Shown: in pieces, positions 20,695-30,116 of the stretch
Numbering within the stretch: position 1 is the stretch's first letter
How the letters are laid out: each line of letters starts with the position of its first letter
Assembly (NCBI RefSeq): GCF_019457635.1
Contig: NZ_CP080412.1
Coordinates: 3,348,001 to 3,412,000 of the forward strand
Reading direction: 5' to 3'
Length of the DNA stretch: 64,000 bases
Source of the DNA: Shewanella mangrovisoli
Lineage (GTDB): Bacteria; Pseudomonadota; Gammaproteobacteria; Enterobacterales; Shewanellaceae
Made by a program: the position numbers and the translations under genes
Notes under the pieces: model-generated
What the model was told of the DNA's origin: nothing
Seen by the model: the letters and a program-made list of their open reading frames with translations, nothing else
Database searches by the model: none

Positions 20695-23085
20695 TCAAAG
20701 GGTATCTGTATGCGCAGCCGTCTCTGGCAAATGTCTTGCCGCAGCAATGCGTTGCAAACGCTCAGCCAGCGTAGGCCTACCAGCGGCTTCACTTAGGCTG
20801 ATGGGCAATCGCCGCTGCCAATTGGGGTACTCGAGCCAAGTGCCGGGGATATTCACCGCATGGCGGTCCCCTAGCAGATCGCACCACTGCACGCTGTAAA
20901 GTGCGCTGTTGCCCGAGGCACCAAATGGCATCCACGCCGTTAATAAATCTTCAATATCAATCTGTTGAATATCTGTCTCCGGCAATAAGCCCTGGGAGAT
21001 TAAGCACTGCGCGAGCTGGTGTTTTTCCTGCTCACGTCCGGCTAAGGCCTCTCCTAATTGCTCGTCGGTATTGAGCAAGTCGAGTTGTCGCCTCAGGTGC
21101 AAATCGCTGCCAGTCCACCAAGCCACTAAGGTCGGCACATCATGGTTTGCCAGCATCATCAAACTCTGGAACTTATAGTGGCTCGGCGGCTTAAAACCTT
21201 GATGGTCTTTGCAGAAGTAGAACAACTCGTTGGAATAGACTCCCGCCTGATACAGGCGATGAATAATATCGGGTGGCACTAGGCCCAAATCCTCACCAAT
21301 CACCACACAGCGAGCACGTTGACTCTCGAGACACAGAATCGCCAACAGGGTTTCGACGGGGTAATACACATAGGCGCCATGGCCGAGGCGCTTATCTAGT
21401 GGCCACCACCAGAGTCGCAGCAGCCCCATCACATGGTCGATTCGCAGTGCCCCGCAGTGGGTCATATTGGCGCGAGTCAGCTCAATAAAATGGCGATATT
21501 GATGCTGTTTTAGCTTGACGGGATCGAGGGGCGTGAGGCCCCAGTTTTGTCCTTGTGGCGCGAAGGGATCTGGCGGTGCGCCTATGCTGGCGTTTAAGCA
21601 AAACTGCTGCGAATTGGCTTGAACCTCAACGCCTTGCAACGCGGCGCCCACGGCCAAATCGCGGATAAGCCCTATGCCCATCCCCGCTTCTTTGGCTTTG
21701 AGTTGGCACAATTGCAGTTGATCTTCGGCCACAAACTGCAGGTACAAATAAAAGCCTTCATCCTGTGCGATGGCCCTTGGACTGCGTAGCGATTCGGCTT
21801 GGGCAAATTCCCTAAGCGGCGCGCCCTGCTCTGTCACAAAATCCTCAAAACGCTGCGCCCTTGGGGTGTTTGGCTGTAAATGGTGTTCGCAAAAGACAGT
21901 GTATAAACGTGCAAAGGCGCGGTACTTAAGCTCACTCACCTTGGGATAATCGAGCCAGTTCTCCGCATTGAGTAGGGCGATGGTTTCTTGCCACTCCTTC
22001 GCCGCAAACTCCGTCTTTAATGGCTCAAATTCAGGCACACTAGGTAAATGAATATACAGCGGATTCAACCTTCGACGATCGCAGGGACTATAGGGACTCG
22101 GATGTTCCGGCGCGGCAATATCTAAGGCATGCAATGGATTAAGCTGAATAAAATCGGCGCCATACTCGGCCACTAAACCGATAAGTTGCTCTAAATCGCC
22201 AAAGTCGCCCATGCCCCATTGGCTTTCGCTGCGCAGGCTATACAGCTGAAGACTCACGCCCCAGGGTTTATGGCGCTTTCCTTGAGCCACAGCGCTCATC
22301 ACCCCTTGATAGGCGGTTCTCGGCGCCACCATAAAAGAGCCATGGAACTCAGTCGCCTTACTTGCTGCAGAATTGCTTGCTGCTGACGTTCCCACACTTG
22401 ATACGCCTTGCTGCTCGTCCGCCAGCCCAAGCAAACTGACGCTCAGACTGTGGTACCCAAGCCCCAGGCAAGATAAATCACTTAAGTTGTTATTATTGTT
22501 AGATGTGTTTGGCGCGGCGCTGACATTTTCCCATGAACGGCGTGGCTCAGAATTGCTATGTTGCTCACTCATATCGCCCGCATCACGGCAATAAAACTCA
22601 TGGCCTAAGAGGTCGAGACGGTATTGCAAAAACTGACACTCATTGGCGAAGAGGCTGGTGCCAAACTGCGCCAACTCCTCTGCCTGAATACGATAATCCC
22701 CAATCGGTTTTAGCGCCGAAAATGGCACCTCGAGAACCACCCTCTCCCCTTGCTCACAGGTAAAGGTGAGCAGCAGATCGCCACGGTAAGATTGAGGTAA
22801 ATACAGACAGACCCAAGGTTCGTCGACATAACACCAATGAAACGCTGGCAACACTTGTGTCCAATGCTGGGCATCGAGTTGATACACCTGAGCATCAAGC
22901 TCATCGCCACTGGGTAAACTCGTTAATGGCTCATCCTTCGCCTCGCAGGCCTGAGTGTTTTTCTCCTGCAACATACTGGTCAAAATCCCTTGCCTGTCAG
23001 CCTCGGGAATGCGGATGTACTGGCCGAAGCAGTCGGTAAAATCTGCTCCCACGCCCCGCAAATACAGCAACTTCTCCAGCCCCAT
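20695..23085 (-). CDS. malQ: 4-alpha-glucanotransferase (amylomaltase, GH77)
   Basis: Transfers dextrinyl groups between maltodextrins, turning glycogen breakdown oligosaccharides into phosphorylase substrates. At 796 residues it is about 100 longer than the E. coli enzyme. GH77 motifs are visible: [23 protein letters not shown] (nucleophile Asp), [12 protein letters not shown] (acid Glu) and [13 protein letters not shown]. Extra length comes partly from a low-complexity insertion around residues 175-250 with a poly-Asn run near 195-200. It is the first gene of the malQ-glgBXPCA operon, so the promoter should lie in the 510 bases upstream. Confidence 0.94.
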   Translation of the reverse strand: MGLEKLLYLRGVGADFTDCFGQYIRIPEADRQGILTSMLQEKNTQACEAKDEPLTSLPSGDELDAQVYQLDAQHWTQVLPAFHWCYVDEPWVCLYLPQSYRGDLLLTFTCEQGERVVLEVPFSALKPIGDYRIQAEELAQFGTSLFANECQFLQYRLDLLGHEFYCRDAGDMSEQHSNSEPRRSWENVSAAPNTSNNNNNLSDLSCLGLGYHSLSVSLLGLADEQQGVSSVGTSAASNSAASKATEFHGSFMVAPRTAYQGVMSAVAQGKRHKPWGVSLQLYSLRSESQWGMGDFGDLEQLIGLVAEYGADFIQLNPLHALDIAAPEHPSPYSPCDRRRLNPLYIHLPSVPEFEPLKTEFAAKEWQETIALLNAENWLDYPKVSELKYRAFARLYTVFCEHHLQPNTPRAQRFEDFVTEQGAPLREFAQAESLRSPRAIAQDEGFYLYLQFVAEDQLQLCQLKAKEAGMGIGLIRDLAVGAALQGVEVQANSQQFCLNASIGAPPDPFAPQGQNWGLTPLDPVKLKQHQYRHFIELTRANMTHCGALRIDHVMGLLRLWWWPLDKRLGHGAYVYYPVETLLAILCLESQRARCVVIGEDLGLVPPDIIHRLYQAGVYSNELFYFCKDHQGFKPPSHYKFQSLMMLANHDVPTLVAWWTGSDLHLRRQLDLLNTDEQLGEALAGREQEKHQLAQCLISQGLLPETDIQQIDIEDLLTAWMPFGASGNSALYSVQWCDLLGDRHAVNIPGTWLEYPNWQRRLPISLSEAAGRPTLAERLQRIAAARHLPETAAHTDTL

Positions 23086-23596
23086 ATTTGTCGCCCCCGC
23101 GACTGCTCATCCATAGCCTTAGTTAGGCAGTAACCATGCCAGTGCAAAATAACAGCATGAAGACAGATTTATGTCAGCCAAATGACAACAAAGAAAACTT
23201 ATAAATCAGCATCTTGAATAAAATGCGTGCCTTTATCGCCCAAGCCTTTACCCACGGGGCCATCTCGCAAACGCACTAGTTTGAAGCAGGGAGTGGTTAA
23301 AAAAGGTGCAACGCGCTTAAATGGCGCAAGCAAAACAGCGTCTTATCTTAGAGCAGCATTTCAAAAAGCATCGCAGAGGTTAACTTACCCGCTCAAACTG
23401 CCATACCCGCATTAACAACTAGCTGCAACACTTTGTATCAATTGCATTTTTAATATTGAACTCACCTTCATCGCTCTGTCACTATGCGCGTTCAAAACAA
23501 AAACAACACTTAATCGCAACATTTACCCATGCCCGCTTACATCATCCAAGCTGACAAGGAGTAAGTAGCGAACGACGCAAAAATAAGGAAATTGAC
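23086..23596. other. Intergenic region upstream of malQ and the cyclophilin gene
   Basis: 511 bases between divergent genes. A 62-codon plus-strand frame at 23227-23415 is basic and has no recognisable pattern, and I do not believe it is a gene. The region must hold the glycogen operon promoter; no CRP- or HexR-like palindrome was recognised in it by eye. Confidence 0.4.
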
Positions 23597-24229
23597 ATGA
23601 GAAGTATCACAGGGCTTATCTTCGCAGGCGGTTTGAGCTTGGCCCTCAGCGCCTGTGGTGGTGGCGATGATGAATTAACGCCGAGCATACCGACTCCCGA
23701 TCCAACCCCACCGAGTCTAAGTGCCGATGTATGCTATTTGATGAGCACGACTAAGGGAGACTTGACCTTAGCCATCGACCTCACCAATATGCCCATCACG
23801 GGTAAGAACTTTAAACAATATGTCGATAAGTCATTCTATAACGGCACTTTATTCCACAGAACCATCAATAACTTTGTGATCCAAGGCGGCGGTTTCACTA
23901 CGGGGTTACAAAGCAAACCGACCAGCGCGCCGATTAAAAACGAGGCCGCCGTCGGCATCAGCAACAAGCGTGGCACTATCGCGATGGCGCGTACCACAGT
24001 GCCAGACTCAGCGACATCACAGTTCTTTATCAATGTGTTAGATAATCCGCAGCTCGATGCTTCGGCGAGCAGCTATGGCTATGCCGTGTTTGGTAAAGTC
24101 GTCGAAGGGATGGATGTGGTCGATCAGATAAGCATTGTACCAACCAAAACCAGCAACGGTTTTAGCGACACGCCAGTGAATGAGATTTTGATCAATAGCG
24201 TGACTGAAACGAGCTGCCCCGCCGCCTAG
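23597..24229 (+). CDS. Cyclophilin-type peptidyl-prolyl isomerase lipoprotein
   Basis: A 210-residue lipoprotein. The signal peptide ends in a lipobox (LSAC, lipidated Cys at residue 20), followed by a GGGDDE linker and Pro/Thr-rich spacer. The cyclophilin domain runs from about residue 48 with FHRTINNFVIQGGGF, IAMARTTVPDSATSQFFIN and YAVFGKVVEGMDVVD, the usual short bacterial PpiA/PpiB pattern. It would help fold periplasmic proteins from the inner or outer membrane face. An AAGGA ribosome site precedes the ATG, and a terminator follows within 12 bases. Confidence 0.9.
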   Translation: MRSITGLIFAGGLSLALSACGGGDDELTPSIPTPDPTPPSLSADVCYLMSTTKGDLTLAIDLTNMPITGKNFKQYVDKSFYNGTLFHRTINNFVIQGGGFTTGLQSKPTSAPIKNEAAVGISNKRGTIAMARTTVPDSATSQFFINVLDNPQLDASASSYGYAVFGKVVEGMDVVDQISIVPTKTSNGFSDTPVNEILINSVTETSCPAA

Positions 24230-24240
24230 CAAAAACAACA

Positions 24241-24268
24241 AAGCACTGTATGCACAGTGCTTTTTTTC
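24241..24268 (+). terminator. Rho-independent terminator after cyclophilin gene
   Basis: Stem AAGCACTGT (24241-24249) with ACAGTGCTT (24254-24262), a 4-base loop, and a seven-T run. It may also serve the convergent MarR gene ending at 24288. Confidence 0.9.
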
Positions 24269-24287
24269 ATTTGTGGCCGAAAGGGGA

Positions 24288-24785
24288 TTATTCGTCCCCT
24301 TGAATTTTACCCACCAACAACATAGGCGCGGCATCAATTTTATCGGCATCCATCATGGCGGCAATGCGCTCCACCGATGACAGCAACTGACTCTGCTCCC
24401 ACTCTTCAAGATTTTGATATTGCTTTATAAAGTGCTCTTGAAGTGGTTTAGGCGACTCTTGCAATAATGCCCGCCCCGCCTCACTTAAATGTAAATGCAC
24501 CTTGCGCTTATCGGACTCGCTGCGTTGACGGATCACTAATCCCCGCCCTTCGAGCCTATCAATAATTGTCGTTACTGTGGCAGGGCTGAGGGTGATTTCT
24601 TCAGCCACCTGCTTAGCTAAGGGAGCGCCGAGTTGGGCAATTTTCTGCATCACCATCAACTGCGGACCCGTCAAGCCGGAATGTTTATTGAGTTGCCGGG
24701 AATGAATGTCGATAGCGCGGATCACCCTGCGCAGTGAAATCAGCAGTTGTTCGTATTTTTCCATCGTGCTTCGCGTGCTCCTCAT
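24288..24785 (-). CDS. MarR family transcriptional regulator
   Basis: A 165-residue winged-helix regulator. It has the LTGPQLMVMQKIAQ lead helix, the recognition segment LSPATVTTIIDRLEGRGLV and the wing RQRSESDKRKVHLHLSEAG with the conserved D-x-R motif of MarR proteins. The start is uncertain: ATG codons at 24785 and 24764 are both in frame, and the first is reported. It is divergent from the alcohol dehydrogenase gene adhB, which makes adhB or itself a likely target. The effector is unknown. Confidence 0.88.
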   Translation of the reverse strand: MRSTRSTMEKYEQLLISLRRVIRAIDIHSRQLNKHSGLTGPQLMVMQKIAQLGAPLAKQVAEEITLSPATVTTIIDRLEGRGLVIRQRSESDKRKVHLHLSEAGRALLQESPKPLQEHFIKQYQNLEEWEQSQLLSSVERIAAMMDADKIDAAPMLLVGKIQGDE

Positions 24786-25091
24786 CAACCCAACGGCCGC
24801 ACCTTACCAGAAACTCAGCCACAACTCACCTCGGCGGGCAATTTTATCGCGTAATAATCTGAGTTTAACTAAACAAGTAAAAGCTGAAAAAAGCTTTTAA
24901 AAACATAGCGTATATCGAGCCTGATCCCTGTCATAAAAGTTCATTATTTAGTTATCTAGTTCCAACTTTAGTGGGAATTTCACCTCAATAAACTGCCTAA
25001 GCCGATCTAGATCACATCTTGAATACCCCTTAATTGGTAGCTTGGTCACCAGAAAGAAACAAATTTAATTTACAAGCAAATAGGTGGACTT
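24786..25091. promoter_or_regulatory. marR-like / adhB divergent promoter region
   Basis: 306 bases. A near-palindrome GTTTAACTAAAC at 24863-24874 is a candidate site for the MarR protein, and a similar TTAGTTATCTAG occurs near 24947-24959. A CRP-like site lies nearer adhB (25001-25016, listed separately). The promoter elements themselves are not clear. Confidence 0.4.
25001..25016 (+). promoter_or_regulatory. CRP-like binding site upstream of adhB
   Basis: The bases CGA-TCTAGA-TCACA (within 25003-25016) fit TGTGA-N6-TCACA with a perfect right half and a weak left half. It lies about 76 bases before the adhB ATG. CRP governs much anaerobic metabolism in Shewanella, so control of a fermentative dehydrogenase is plausible. 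Seen by eye only. Confidence 0.5.
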
Positions 25092-26240
25092 ATGGCTGCT
25101 AAATTTTTTATCCCTTCCGTCAACGTATTAGGCAAAGGCGCCGTCGATGACGCTATCGGAGATATCAAAACCTTAGGCTTTAAACGCGCGTTAATCGTGA
25201 CGGATAAACCTCTAGTCAAGATTGGTCTGGTCGGTGAAGTGGCCGAAAAGCTCGGTCAAAACGGCATTACTTCAACCGTGTTTGATGGCGTGCAACCCAA
25301 CCCAACCGTCGGTAACGTCGAAGCGGGTCTTGCACTATTAAAAGCCAATCAATGTGATTTTGTGATTTCATTAGGCGGCGGTTCACCCCACGATTGCGCT
25401 AAGGGTATCGCCCTGGTTGCCACCAACGGCGGCAGCATCAAAGACTATGAAGGGTTAGACCAATCCGCTAAACCACAACTGCCATTAGTGGCCATTAACA
25501 CCACAGCTGGTACCGCCAGTGAAATGACCCGTTTTTGTATCATCACTGACGAAGCTCGTCATATTAAAATGGCGATTGTCGATAAACACACCACCCCATT
25601 ACTGTCTGTGAATGACCCTGAGTTGATGCTGAAAAAACCAGCGAGCCTCACCGCTGCAACAGGTATGGACGCGCTGACCCACGCGGTTGAAGCCTATGTG
25701 TCTATCGCTGCGAACCCAATAACCGATGCCTGCGCCATTAAGGCCATTGAACTTATCCAAGGCAACTTAGTGAATGCGGTAAAACAAGGCCAAGATATTG
25801 AAGCCCGCGAGCAAATGGCCTATGCGCAATTCTTAGCGGGTATGGCCTTTAACAACGCCAGCTTAGGTTATGTACATGCGATGGCGCACCAATTAGGCGG
25901 TTTCTACGACCTGCCCCACGGTGTGTGTAACGCTCTGTTATTACCCCATGTGCAAGAATACAACGCCAAAGTGGTACCAGATCGCTTAAAAGATATTGCC
26001 AAGGCGATGGGTGTCGATGTAGCCAATATGACGGATGAACAAGGTGCAGCGGCGGCGATCGCCGCGATTAAGGCCCTATCCGTTGCGGTAAACATTCCAG
26101 AAAACCTGACCTTACTCGGGGTTAAAGCGGAAGATATTCCAACCCTGGCCGAAAACGCCTTAAAGGATGCCTGTGGTTTCACTAACCCTAAACAGGCAAC
26201 CCATGAAGAGATCTGCCAGATCTTCACTAACGCGTTATAA
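25092..26240 (+). CDS. adhB: Iron-dependent alcohol dehydrogenase (group III)
   Basis: A 382-residue cytoplasmic NAD-dependent dehydrogenase of the Zymomonas ADH-II type, interconverting short alcohols and aldehydes. Visible features are the nucleotide-binding [14 protein letters not shown] near residue 96, the [16 protein letters not shown] signature, and the metal-ligand region [24 protein letters not shown] with its histidines. Length and motifs are complete. An AGGTGG ribosome site precedes the ATG. It is divergent from a MarR regulator and followed by a strong terminator. The physiological substrate in this organism is not fixed by sequence; ethanol is the usual guess. Confidence 0.93.
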   Translation: MAAKFFIPSVNVLGKGAVDDAIGDIKTLGFKRALIVTDKPLVKIGLVGEVAEKLGQNGITSTVFDGVQPNPTVGNVEAGLALLKANQCDFVISLGGGSPHDCAKGIALVATNGGSIKDYEGLDQSAKPQLPLVAINTTAGTASEMTRFCIITDEARHIKMAIVDKHTTPLLSVNDPELMLKKPASLTAATGMDALTHAVEAYVSIAANPITDACAIKAIELIQGNLVNAVKQGQDIEAREQMAYAQFLAGMAFNNASLGYVHAMAHQLGGFYDLPHGVCNALLLPHVQEYNAKVVPDRLKDIAKAMGVDVANMTDEQGAAAAIAAIKALSVAVNIPENLTLLGVKAEDIPTLAENALKDACGFTNPKQATHEEICQIFTNAL

Positions 26241-26333
26241 ACCCGCGTTATAGAGCATTCGCATTAACGCCGTCTGTCGCGCGCCAATTGACAGGATGTT
26301 GTTCGGCTAGCGCAAGCTAACGACATGAGAATC

Positions 26334-26369
26334 GGCCCAAACAAGGGATCTTGTTTGGGCCTTTCTTTT
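26334..26369 (+). terminator. Rho-independent terminator after adhB
   Basis: A perfect 12-bp stem, GGCCCAAACAAG (26334-26345) with CTTGTTTGGGCC (26350-26361), a 4-base loop and TTTCTTTT. Confidence 0.93.
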
Positions 26370-26931
26370 GGGCTGATTCAGCCAATTTTTCACTACGCCA
26401 TAATGTAAAATACCGCCGTAGCGCCGTAATCTTCGGCAGTTGGGATCCCATAGATCGAAAAATCGTCCCAATAGCGTAAAAACGTGATCTTGGTGGGTTA
26501 CATGCTGTTACAAATCCGCTAGACTGGCTTTAGTTCGCTTTTTCCCTGCAAAAGATGAAGCCAGCTCAGAGGCCCATTCTAAGGAATGGGCCTCTGTCCC
26601 TTTTAGCGTCCGCCCCTACACCTCCCCAATAATTTGCTACTGTTTAATGGCTTACAGCGCCATTCAGATCCTGTCGCTTATTTGATGCTTTATTGCGCAG
26701 TAATTAAGCAAAAACGAATTTGAGTGCAAAACTGAGAGATAGCACATAGATATTCGTTAAAAACTCATGCTAAATAACACTGAATGGAAATGAATTAACT
26801 GACTCATTTTTAAACAAAAATACTTGTAAAAACTGTGATTTAACTCGGGCGATATCAGCGCAATTAATGATTGACCGAATTCAAAAACGATGCCTATGAT
26901 GGCAGCAACATCCTCAACAGGTAGGTACGCT
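26370..26931. other. Intergenic region with an unassigned hairpin
   Basis: 562 bases without a gene. It contains a possible short transcript: sigma70-like TTACAT (26498-26503), 16 bases, TAGACT (26520-26525), then a perfect 11-bp hairpin at 26569-26594 followed by TGTCCCTTTT. The remainder is AT-rich and unremarkable and probably holds the promoter of the next gene. Confidence 0.4.
26569..26604 (+). terminator. Orphan hairpin, possible terminator of a small RNA
   Basis: Stem GAGGCCCATTC (26569-26579), loop TAAG, GAATGGGCCTC (26584-26594), then TGTCCCTTTT. It is a second strong hairpin about 200 bases past the adhB terminator with no open frame between, so either a back-up terminator or the 3' end of a small RNA starting near 26532. 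Confidence 0.5.
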
Positions 26932-27306
26932 ATGACAGCAATTACTCATGTATATAACTACACAGTTAGATGTCCGCATTACAAAGATCCCGAACATCCA
27001 GTGAGTTGGTTAAACCACATCGAATTAAACCAATCCAGTGAAATTGCCTTAAACCGTATCACCAAATGGCACGAACTCTCAGGCAGTAAATCCTTCGAAA
27101 CCAGTAAGTTTGTAGTCCGTAAAGCCGACAATGAAGAAGCCTACTTCTCCATGCAAAGTGATAGGCTTAAAAATGATGGTCACGCGCTCGTCACCTTTAA
27201 AATCTTCCTCGATACCTGCTGTGACGAGGCTGCGCCAGAAGAAATTATGCAGCACCTGATTGATGACTATCAGCAGCGTTTAGCAAAACTTGATCAAGCC
27301 TCATAG
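26932..27306 (+). CDS. Small protein of unknown function
   Basis: A soluble-looking protein of 124 residues that I do not recognise. There is no signal peptide or membrane segment. It opens with MTAITHVYNYTVRCPHYKDP and contains two acidic/amide-rich helices; a Cys pair (DTCCDEAAPEE) sits near residue 100. The ATG at 26932 is chosen for its AGGTAGG ribosome site; a frame from 26890 would add 14 residues with no site. Conditions between strong signals (own promoter region, own terminator) and normal codon use suggest it is a real gene. Confidence 0.75.
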   Translation: MTAITHVYNYTVRCPHYKDPEHPVSWLNHIELNQSSEIALNRITKWHELSGSKSFETSKFVVRKADNEEAYFSMQSDRLKNDGHALVTFKIFLDTCCDEAAPEEIMQHLIDDYQQRLAKLDQAS

Positions 27307-27364
27307 TGTTTTGCTTGAAAGTGACGTATCACACAAGCGATTAATCGCTAAGTGAAATAGCAAC

Positions 27365-27397
27365 AATGCCAGAGTTAATACTCTGGCATTTTGTTTT
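27365..27397 (+). terminator. Rho-independent terminator
   Basis: Perfect 11-bp stem AATGCCAGAGT (27365-27375) / ACTCTGGCATT (27380-27390) with a TAAT loop and TTGTTTT tail, ending the small gene at 26932. Confidence 0.92.
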
Positions 27398-27624
27398 ACT
27401 CACCTTGTTAATCAATCCATTCTAAAACCGTCGTTAATCCGCCGCCTCGTTATCTTGAGCAAGAGACATTTAAGCTTCACTCAAGCAAACTTATGCATTA
27501 TCCCTACTCCAAAAATTGGGTTCAAAAGATTAGGCTCCAATGATTGGATTTTCAGATTATTAAGGCGCGGTACAGCAGTATTTGGTATCTTGCTTAACAA
27601 CCGTTAGTTTTCAGGATGAGTACA

Positions 27625-27870
27625 ATGAAAAAAGCCACGCTCATAATATTACCACTGCTACTGGCCACCACGGCCTGCGCCGATTTAAAGGATGCGGGTC
27701 GCGCCATAGGCACCACCACTAAAGATGTGACGAAAGAGATTGGTCATGCCACTCGCGACACCACCAAAGAGATTGGCCACGCCACCCGCGATACCACCAA
27801 AGCCATTGGTCATGCCTCACGGGATGCGGTGAAATCGGTCAAAGAAGAACTGACTGAAGATTCGGAGTGA
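27625..27870 (+). CDS. Small lipoprotein with 11-residue repeats
   Basis: An 81-residue putative lipoprotein. The signal peptide ends in a lipobox-like TTAC (Cys near residue 18), followed by ADLKDAGRAIG. The mature part is three to four copies of an 11-residue unit, consensus (A)TRDTTKEIGH, then an acidic tail. The period suits a long amphipathic helix; it recalls group-3 LEA-like repeats but this is only a resemblance. The ATG at 27625 has AGGA eight bases upstream, so it is preferred to the ATG at 27616. No function is assigned; periplasmic location is inferred from the lipobox. Confidence 0.75.
   Translation: MKKATLIILPLLLATTACADLKDAGRAIGTTTKDVTKEIGHATRDTTKEIGHATRDTTKAIGHASRDAVKSVKEELTEDSE
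27733..27831 (+). repeat. 33-bp tandem repeat in the small lipoprotein gene
   Basis: Three units of 33 bases (27733-27765, 27766-27798, 27799-27831), the first two nearly identical, the third diverged. Each encodes one 11-residue KEIGHATRDTT-type unit. Confidence 0.85.
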
Positions 27871-27907
27871 CGCCCATGCGTCACTCTGCTTTATCGGGTC
27901 TCAATCC

Positions 27908-28276
27908 CTAGGCCGCATTGGCACGAATACCGTGGGGCACGGGTAACCCTTGGGCATTCACATTCACAAACACCATCTTATCGATACTGACCACTGGCGC
28001 TTGCGTCATCTTATTACGCACTTGGCAACTGACCGTAATGGAACTGTGGCCAAGGCTGACAAGCTCCAAGCCAAATTCCAACACATCCCCTTGGCGCGCT
28101 GGCGTCATAAAATTGATTTCAGAAATCAACTTAGTCACATGGCTGCTGCTCTTCATCTGGCACGCAGCAAAGATGGCCGCCTCCTCGTCAATCCAACTCA
28201 ATAACTGGCCGCCAAATAGGGTATTTGCAGGATTTAAATGTTCAGGTTTGACTAAACGACGACTGTAATATTTCAT
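27908..28276 (-). CDS. Acyl-CoA thioesterase, hotdog fold (YciA/BACH type)
   Basis: A 122-residue hotdog-fold protein hydrolysing acyl-CoA thioesters in the cytoplasm. The family pattern is clear: RRLVKPEHLNPANTLFGGQL with the conserved Asn/Gly loop, WIDEEAAIFA carrying the catalytic acid, HVTKLISEINFMTPARQGDVLEF, then the beta strands of the second half. The length is a single domain, as expected. It is monocistronic and convergent with the lipoprotein gene. Chain-length preference cannot be read. Confidence 0.88.
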   Translation of the reverse strand: MKYYSRRLVKPEHLNPANTLFGGQLLSWIDEEAAIFAACQMKSSSHVTKLISEINFMTPARQGDVLEFGLELVSLGHSSITVSCQVRNKMTQAPVVSIDKMVFVNVNAQGLPVPHGIRANAA

Positions 28277-28442
28277 GACGGTGACCTCACTGTGAATGCC
28301 AAGTTTTACCGCTAATGCACAGCATTATTTAGGCCAAGATAAATAGCCATTGAATAACAATGAGATAGCATTAAGTCATTGTAAAACAGTTAAAAAATTG
28401 CACCAACTCGAGTCAGAGTTGCACCAGAATAATCAATTAGAT

Positions 28443-28468
28443 AAAAAAATAGCGACTCAGAGAGTCGC
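28443..28468 (-). terminator. Second terminator downstream of aceA
   Basis: Minus strand: GCGACTC, loop TCT, GAGTCGC, then TATTTTTTT. A perfect 7-bp stem with a strong T-run. Confidence 0.85.
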
Positions 28469-28526
28469 CAAGCTCAGGCAAGCAATGTATTGACTGGGTA
28501 GGAAGTTAAGTCACAAGGTTTGACTT

Positions 28527-28563
28527 AAAAACCCGTGCAGCACATGTAGGCGAACTGCACGGG
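28527..28563 (-). terminator. First terminator downstream of aceA
   Basis: Minus strand: CCCGTGCAG, 14-base loop, CTGCACGGG, TTTTTAAG. It lies about 90 bases past the aceA stop, so the pair acts as tandem terminators. Confidence 0.75.
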
Positions 28564-28650
28564 GGACAACAGCTGCAATGCAGCTAAACACAGGGTTTAC
28601 GGGTACAACATCTTACGGGTAGAACCTATTCGCGATACAGCAGACTTAGC

Positions 28651-29973
28651 TTAAAACTGCTCTTCTTCGGTCGAGCCAGTCAGCGCAGTGACCGATGAAT
28701 GACCGCCTTGGATCACTGTGGTGACTTGGTCGAAGTAACCAGTACCCACTTCCTGTTGATGCGCGACGAAGGTGTAGCCTTTCTTCGCTGCTGCAAACTC
28801 AACTTCTTGAACTTTCTCAACATAATGCTTCATACCTTCACCACGAGCGTAGTCGTAAGCTAGGTCAAACATGTTGTACCACATGTTATGGATACCCGCT
28901 AAAGTGATGAACTGGTACTTGTAGCCCATGTCCGACAGCTCTTGTTGGAAGCGCGCAATCGTCGCGTCATCCAAGTTTTTCTTCCAATTGAACGAAGGTG
29001 AACAGTTGTAGGCCAGTAATTGGTCTGGGTACTGAGCATGGATTGCCTCAGCAAAGCGGCGTGCTTCTTCTAAGTCAGGCTTAGCGGTTTCACACCAAAT
29101 TAAATCCGCATAAGGTGCGTAGGCAAGACCGCGAGAAATCGCTTGGTCTAGACCCGCTTTCACGCGGTAGAAACCTTCACTGGTGCGCTCGCCAGTCACG
29201 AAGTCACGATCGTATGGGTCGCAATCAGAGGTCAATAAATCCGCTGCGTTCGCATCGGTACGAGCGATAACTAAGGTTTCAACACCGCTCACGTCGGCTG
29301 CAAGGCGCGCTGCAACTAACTTTTGTACCGCTTCTTGGGTCGGTACTAATACTTTACCGCCCATGTGGCCGCACTTTTTCACTGAGGCCAATTGGTCTTC
29401 AAAGTGCACACCGGCGGCGCCAGCGTCGATCATCGACTTCATCAACTCGAACGCATTCAGTACGCCACCAAAACCCGCTTCCGCATCGGCAATAATCGGC
29501 AGGAAGTAATCGACAAAGTTTTCTTCTTCCGGATTAACACCATTGCTCCACTGAATTTGGTCTGCACGGCGGAAAGAGTTGTTAATACGTGCAACGACAG
29601 CAGGTACTGAGTTTGCTGGGTATAAAGATTGGTCTGGGTACATAGTGCCCGCTAAGTTAGCGTCGGCCGCCACTTGCCAACCAGACAGATAAATTGCTTC
29701 GATACCGGCTTTAGCCTGTTGTACCGCTTGACCGCCAGTCAGTGCACCTAACGAGTTCACATAACCTTTTTTTGCGCCACCGTTGACTAAATCCCACAGT
29801 TTAGCGGCACCTCGTTTGGCAATGGTGTTTTCAGGTACGATAGAACCACGAAGAGCCACAACTTCCTCTGCAGTGTATGGGCGACGCACGTTTTTCCAAC
29901 GTGGATTTTCAGCCCAATCTTTTTTGATTGCGTCAATTTGTGCCTGACGTGAAGTCTGTGTTGCCTTAGTCAT
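28651..29973 (-). CDS. aceA: Isocitrate lyase
   Basis: Splits isocitrate to glyoxylate and succinate, the first glyoxylate-shunt reaction. A 440-residue protein. The catalytic KKCGH loop is present ([10 protein letters not shown] near residue 190), as are FEDQLAS and the [12 protein letters not shown] segment. The ATG at 29973 has AAAGGAG eight bases upstream; a longer frame opening at 30021 is discarded. It is downstream of aceB in the usual operon with a 143-base spacer containing a hairpin. Confidence 0.97.
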   Translation of the reverse strand: MTKATQTSRQAQIDAIKKDWAENPRWKNVRRPYTAEEVVALRGSIVPENTIAKRGAAKLWDLVNGGAKKGYVNSLGALTGGQAVQQAKAGIEAIYLSGWQVAADANLAGTMYPDQSLYPANSVPAVVARINNSFRRADQIQWSNGVNPEEENFVDYFLPIIADAEAGFGGVLNAFELMKSMIDAGAAGVHFEDQLASVKKCGHMGGKVLVPTQEAVQKLVAARLAADVSGVETLVIARTDANAADLLTSDCDPYDRDFVTGERTSEGFYRVKAGLDQAISRGLAYAPYADLIWCETAKPDLEEARRFAEAIHAQYPDQLLAYNCSPSFNWKKNLDDATIARFQQELSDMGYKYQFITLAGIHNMWYNMFDLAYDYARGEGMKHYVEKVQEVEFAAAKKGYTFVAHQQEVGTGYFDQVTTVIQGGHSSVTALTGSTEEEQF

Positions 29974-30047
29974 AGTGTCACTCCTTTCTCTGTGATGTTG
30001 TAGCAAGTGAAGCTGCCCCACAGCCTCACTCTGCCCATTGGTTTAAT

Positions 30048-30064
30048 TGGCGGCTTTACCGCCA
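30048..30064 (-). other. Intercistronic hairpin between aceB and aceA
   Basis: TGGCGG (30048-30053), CTTTA loop, CCGCCA (30059-30064). No T-run on either side, so it is not a terminator. It could stabilise or process the aceBA transcript, as intercistronic structures do in other bacteria; this is inference. Confidence 0.5.
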
Positions 30065-30116
30065 TAACGCATTCCATGTAAACGCATTCAGTGTTACAGC
30101 ATTAAAACGCTAATCA

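Larger units (their letters stand above)
28277..28650. other. Intergenic region with tandem terminators of the aceBA operon
   Basis: 374 bases between the thioesterase start and the aceA stop. It holds two minus-strand terminators (28443-28468 and 28527-28563) and the thioesterase promoter. No open frame is convincing. Confidence 0.6.

Noticed and set aside
23227..23415. 62-residue plus-strand frame upstream of the cyclophilin gene
   Set aside because: No ribosome site, no recognisable pattern and biased basic composition; treated as chance.
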